From Aromatoleum tolulyticum (lineage in GTDB: Bacteria; Pseudomonadota; Gammaproteobacteria; Burkholderiales; Rhodocyclaceae): a stretch of 64,000 nucleotides of DNA. The stretch spans positions 1-64,000 of the forward strand of contig NZ_FTMD01000023.1 in the NCBI RefSeq assembly GCF_900156155.1, read 5' to 3'. This document shows, piece by piece, positions 61,060 through 64,000 of this stretch. Position numbers and translations under genes: made by a program. Below the pieces are notes generated by a model. The model saw only the letters and a program-made list of their open reading frames with translations. It was not told where the DNA came from and did not search any database. The stretch's first letter is position 1. Every line of letters starts with the position of its first letter.

Positions 61060-61956
61060 CTACTTGACGTGACAGGTGAGACAGATCTGGCTGCTGTCTG
61101 CCGTTACGCGCAGGAAGGTCGGAATGAACGCGCCGCCGGTTCCCGGTACGCCGTGCGGGTCGTGACAGGACGCGCATTCGACTTCGTAGCCCTGCCCGGA
61201 GTCGAAGAAGCGGATTTCGTCCTTGGTCGGCCTGTTGTTGCCGTCCTTGTCGAAGTACTTCATGGTCCCACGGATGCCGCCCGGGGCGTTCCAGTCACTG
61301 CCGCTCGGCAGCAGCACGCCCACGGGGTGATCGTTGGAGAGGTCGGTGCCGATCGCCGCTGCAGTGAAGTCCGGTGCGCCGTTCTCGAGGCCGGGGCTGT
61401 GACACGACAGACAGCCCGTCTTGCTCAAGGCGTTATGAGACGATGCGTCGGCGATTGCCCGCGCGGACTTCGGCCAGCTGTCGAGGAATGCCTTGTCCGG
61501 GCTCGCCGCCATATTGCTCCAGTAACGGCCGCTTCCAGGCATGTTGACGATCGAGTCGATCGCAGTTTGACCGTCATGACAGGACAGGCAGGTCAGCGAG
61601 TTCGGACCGGGCTGGGAAACTTCGCCACTGAGCGTCTGCTGGTTGTACAGCGTGTAGGTCGTGGCGCGGATGGTGCGGTTCCACAGCGGCGCGTTGATCG
61701 TTGCGTTCGCCGCGTGCGGCGTGTGGCAGTAGACGCAGATCTCGTTGTAATCGTTTCGTACGAAGTCCATCAGTTCACCGGCCGGACTGCTGCCGGACGT
61801 TGATCGTTGCGTCATGTTGTGGCGTGTGTTGCCGATGGTTCCTTGACCCGAGAACTTGGTCCCGACGTCGCCGTCGGCCTGTGCGCCGCCAACGAACAGG
61901 ATGCCGCCCAGAAGGACGGAAACTGCACGTATTGTTAAATGCATGGTGTGGTGCAT
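61060..61956 (-). CDS. Five-heme c-type cytochrome, periplasmic
   Basis: The 298-residue protein has a signal peptide (VSVLLGGILFVGGAQA) and five CXXCH motifs at Cys74, Cys123, Cys182, Cys261 and Cys292 (CVYCH, CLSCH, CLSCH, CASCH, CLTCH). Further His residues that could be distal ligands are spread between them. The pattern of GxxxCLSCH repeats matches doubled-CXXCH cytochromes of the c3/c554-like group. It is a periplasmic electron-transfer protein of unknown partner. The ATG at 61956 has an overlapping AAGGGG; the ATG at 61944 is an alternative. It follows the NHL lipoprotein by about 105 nt on the same strand. Confidence 0.85.
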   Translation of the reverse strand: MHHTMHLTIRAVSVLLGGILFVGGAQADGDVGTKFSGQGTIGNTRHNMTQRSTSGSSPAGELMDFVRNDYNEICVYCHTPHAANATINAPLWNRTIRATTYTLYNQQTLSGEVSQPGPNSLTCLSCHDGQTAIDSIVNMPGSGRYWSNMAASPDKAFLDSWPKSARAIADASSHNALSKTGCLSCHSPGLENGAPDFTAAAIGTDLSNDHPVGVLLPSGSDWNAPGGIRGTMKYFDKDGNNRPTKDEIRFFDSGQGYEVECASCHDPHGVPGTGGAFIPTFLRVTADSSQICLTCHVK

Positions 61957-62061
61957 CCCCTTGTTTGAACGACTGGTCGTTGTTTGGTGCCCGCTTGGGC
62001 TAATGCTTTAGGAATTAATAAAGCAAAACTCAGGCCAATCTATTCGTCGTCGGGGGCTTGC

Positions 62062-63174
62062 CTATTTCGTGGGCGTCGGGCGATAGACCTCGATCTTGCG
62101 GTGGTAATGATCGGAGATATAGAGGCGGCCCGTTTCGTCCACCGCGATCCCCGCGATGAGGCCGAACTGACCCGGCAGATCCCGCAGACCGGCTGAACCG
62201 ATCCACATCAGCAACTCGCCGGTGGGGCTGAACAGCTGGACGTTGTTGAAGGATGCGTCGGAGACATACACCCGCCCTTCGCGGTCCGTCGCGATGCTGC
62301 GTGGCCTTGAAAACTGCCCCAGACCGTTCCCGACGCTGCCGAAGTGCAGTTTGTAATTCCCGTCGAGGTCGAATGCCTGGATGCGGAAGTTCCCGGAATC
62401 GAGAACGAGCAGGGTACCGTCATCGGTAACGGTTGCGGCAAGCGGGATATTCAGTTTACCGGGGGCTCGTCCTCGTGGTCCGATTCTGAAGAGCTCAGAG
62501 CCGTCGGGGGCGTATGCAACGATCTTGTGGTCGTCTCCCTCCACGCTGCCGCGGTCGACGACGAAGATCTTCTTTCCATCCTTGCTGACGGCCACCCCCG
62601 CTGCGCGTGTCCAGTCCTTGCCGTTGCCAACGGAATACTTGAAGAGTCCGATTGCATCATAGACCATGACCTTGCCGAGGGTCGCATCAAGGACAAACAG
62701 GTTGTTCTGGCTGTCCATGGCCATGGATATCGGGCGCAGGATCTGGTTCGGTTCGCGAACGCCGATCTTGTATGCACGGGCACGCGGAACGTCGAACACG
62801 ACGATTGCGTTGGTCGCAGGATCGGCAACGTAGATTCGGCCATTTCTGGCAGCCAGAGCGGCCGGCTTGCGGTACACCGGTTCTTCGGTGGGTGCGGGTC
62901 GCCCGGTAAGCGTTCTTTTCAGGCGTTCCTCATCAGTTTCCTTCCGGATGCTGGCTTCCGAGACGAGTCGCGCTTCGTATGTGAAGCGGGCGTTGTCAGG
63001 GGGGGCTGGCCATTGCAACTGGATCTCGGGCTCGTCCTCCGTCGTGGATGCTGTCTTGTCCGTGGTGCAGCCCCCGAGTGTCAGGGACAGGATCAGTGAA
63101 GCGGCGCCGGCAAGGATCAGGCGGCCGGTCCGTGAGTTGCGGAAATCGGTTCGGGGGCGGAAGAGTGCTTGCAT
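62062..63174 (-). CDS. NHL-repeat lipoprotein
   Basis: The 370-residue protein (from the ATG at 63174) has a lipoprotein signal (SLILSLTLGGC). Its NHL-type beta-propeller blades have the form GRIYVADPATNAIVVFD, NNLFVLDATLGKVMVYD, KKIFVVDRGSVEG, GTLLVLDSGNFRIQAFDLDGNY, GRVYVSDASFNNVQLFSPTGEL and GRLYISDHYHRKIEVYRPTP, about six blades. It probably sits on the outer or inner membrane facing the periplasm. NHL proteins with multiheme cytochromes occur together in Rhodocyclales and other anaerobes, so a shared electron-transfer or adhesion role is inferred. Confidence 0.85.
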   Translation of the reverse strand: MQALFRPRTDFRNSRTGRLILAGAASLILSLTLGGCTTDKTASTTEDEPEIQLQWPAPPDNARFTYEARLVSEASIRKETDEERLKRTLTGRPAPTEEPVYRKPAALAARNGRIYVADPATNAIVVFDVPRARAYKIGVREPNQILRPISMAMDSQNNLFVLDATLGKVMVYDAIGLFKYSVGNGKDWTRAAGVAVSKDGKKIFVVDRGSVEGDDHKIVAYAPDGSELFRIGPRGRAPGKLNIPLAATVTDDGTLLVLDSGNFRIQAFDLDGNYKLHFGSVGNGLGQFSRPRSIATDREGRVYVSDASFNNVQLFSPTGELLMWIGSAGLRDLPGQFGLIAGIAVDETGRLYISDHYHRKIEVYRPTPTK

Positions 63175-63511
63175 GATGCTTGGGTTCGCAGCGGTCGGGA
63201 GCGGTGAGTCATGGCTGCCGGAGGCTCGGGAGCCTGCGGTCATGCAGGGTTGATGCAGGATGATAGCGGATGCTCAAATGACATCCAACTTGGGCGAGTA
63301 CCCGCTGCGCACATCCTCCGGTCAGATGTGCGATGCAGCGAAAGCGTACGTTGCGATGCTCGTCACGAGCCCGGGCGGTCGATTTCGTCCGCTTGGTATA
63401 AGGGGGTGTGAGCGGTCTGCGCAAAATCGGCGGTGCGTCTCGGGAGCTTGGATCTCTGGGTCTTGCTGCCCGAAGCAAGATCGATGCCCTGCAACGCCGT
63501 GCAGAACCCCG
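63175..63511. other. Gene-free region between moaA and the NHL gene
   Basis: This 337-bp gap has no convincing gene; short frames on both strands overlap one another without ribosome-binding sites. It holds a possible NHL promoter and two weak hairpins (CTTGCT/AGCAAG at 63462-63479, CGCACAT/ATGTGCG near 63307-63331). I see no RNA gene. Confidence 0.5.
63260..63288 (-). promoter_or_regulatory. Possible promoter of the NHL-cytochrome pair
   Basis: On the minus strand TTGGAT (complement of 63283-63288) is followed after 17 nt by TATCAT (complement of 63260-63265). Hexamers are moderately conserved. The leader to the ATG at 63174 would be about 80 nt. Confidence 0.35.
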
Positions 63512-64000
63512 CTATCCGCCGATGTAGGACATTTCGATCTTTTGCAGGCCCTTGGTGTTGGCCGTGCGGATTTCCGAATAGCGGTCCTCGCGGTGCTGCC
63601 AGACGGTAGCGATGGCTCGATCGAGTTCGGAATCGCTTGCCCCTGCGCGCAACAGGGTACGGAGGTCATGGCCGCTCTGTGCGAAGAGGCAGGTGTAGAG
63701 CTTGCCCTCGGTCGACAGGCGGATGCGGGTGCAGGTCGAGCAGAAGGCCTGTGTCACCGACGAGATGACGCCGATCTCGCCGCCGCCATCGGAGTAGCGC
63801 CAGCGCTCGGCGACCTCGCCGGTGTAGTTCGGCTCGATCTGTTCGACGGGAAACACGCGGTGAATCCGCTCGATGATTTCGCGTGACGGGACCACCGCAC
63901 TCATTTCCCAGCCGTTCGAGCAACCGACGTCCATGAACTCGATGAAACGCAGGATATGACCGGTGCCGCGGAAATGGCGCGCCATGTCGGTTACGCAGTG
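63512..64000 (-). CDS. moaA: MoaA, GTP 3',8-cyclase, C-terminal part
   Basis: The gene enters from beyond the window edge; 162 residues are visible. They hold the C-terminal [4Fe-4S] motif C-x2-C-x13-C ([18 protein letters not shown]), FIEFMDVG, and the terminal MSYIGG with the di-glycine needed for activity. MoaA is the radical-SAM enzyme that converts GTP to the first molybdopterin precursor. The start codon and the N-terminal radical-SAM cluster are outside the window. Confidence 0.95.
   Translation of the reverse strand, partial: HCVTDMARHFRGTGHILRFIEFMDVGCSNGWEMSAVVPSREIIERIHRVFPVEQIEPNYTGEVAERWRYSDGGGEIGVISSVTQAFCSTCTRIRLSTEGKLYTCLFAQSGHDLRTLLRAGASDSELDRAIATVWQHREDRYSEIRTANTKGLQKIEMSYIGG

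Noticed and set aside
1-64000. CRISPR arrays, transposases, toxin-antitoxin pairs or phage genes
   Set aside because: None was recognised anywhere in the window.

Overview
The window looks like chromosomal DNA of a GC-rich betaproteobacterium, most likely Rhodocyclales (Azoarcus/Aromatoleum/Thauera type). This is an inference from gene order, the sigma-54/sigma-28 flagellar promoters, the dense coding with strong codon bias, the indolepyruvate:ferredoxin oxidoreductase pair and the multiheme cytochrome; no species assignment is claimed. No insertion sequence, prophage or CRISPR array was seen.

Layout. 1-360: 3' end of a 23S rRNA gene, a 5S rRNA gene and a terminator, followed by a CigR-like exported protein (504-1076). 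1240-34336: a nearly complete polar-flagellum locus. flgA and flgMN (minus strand) diverge from flgBCDEFGHIJKL (plus strand) and a small lipoprotein gene. fliFGHIJKLMNOPQR runs on the minus strand. The kinase/activator pair fleS-fleR and fliE are on the plus strand. A YcgR-type brake gene and flaG-fliD-fliS-fliT-fliK2-fhlB, then fliC, are on the minus strand. flhA, full-length flhB, flhF, fliA, fleQ, motAB and the che genes are not in the window. Promoter-like sequences fit the usual hierarchy. Sigma-54 type sites precede flgB and fliE, with a weaker one before fliF. Sigma-28 type sites (TAAAGTTT-N11-GCCGATAA-like) precede flgM, flgK, fliC and an MCP gene 14 kb further on. 34440-36254: a diguanylate cyclase with GGEEF and an RxxD I-site, next to fliC.

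36400-43058: a 53-codon membrane-protein gene behind a consensus LexA box, then the pyruvate dehydrogenase operon aceE-aceF-lpdA (minus) with its own promoter and terminator. 43280-50451: a branched-chain-amino-acid-type periplasmic binding protein (minus), diverging from a membrane PAS histidine kinase, a FixJ-type regulator, a diheme cytochrome c and an MCP. 50463-53016: iorA-iorB behind a 38-bp near-perfect palindrome that looks like an operator. 53194-56924: folD, purE, purK and a Sua5/YrdC tRNA-modification gene, with two repeat-type intergenic elements. 56979-57054: tRNA-Ala(CGC). 57236-60929: an M20 amidohydrolase and an orphan YbbP-type ABC permease. 61060-63174 (minus): a five-heme cytochrome and an NHL-repeat lipoprotein. 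The window ends inside moaA (minus).

How the genes work together: the first half builds, regulates and brakes a flagellum. FleSR/sigma-54 drives middle genes, and FlgM/sigma-28 drives late genes, including a chemoreceptor. The cyclase and YcgR tie motility to c-di-GMP. The second half is mostly central and amino-acid metabolism, sensing and electron transfer. All promoter, operator and terminator calls were made by eye and are inferences.
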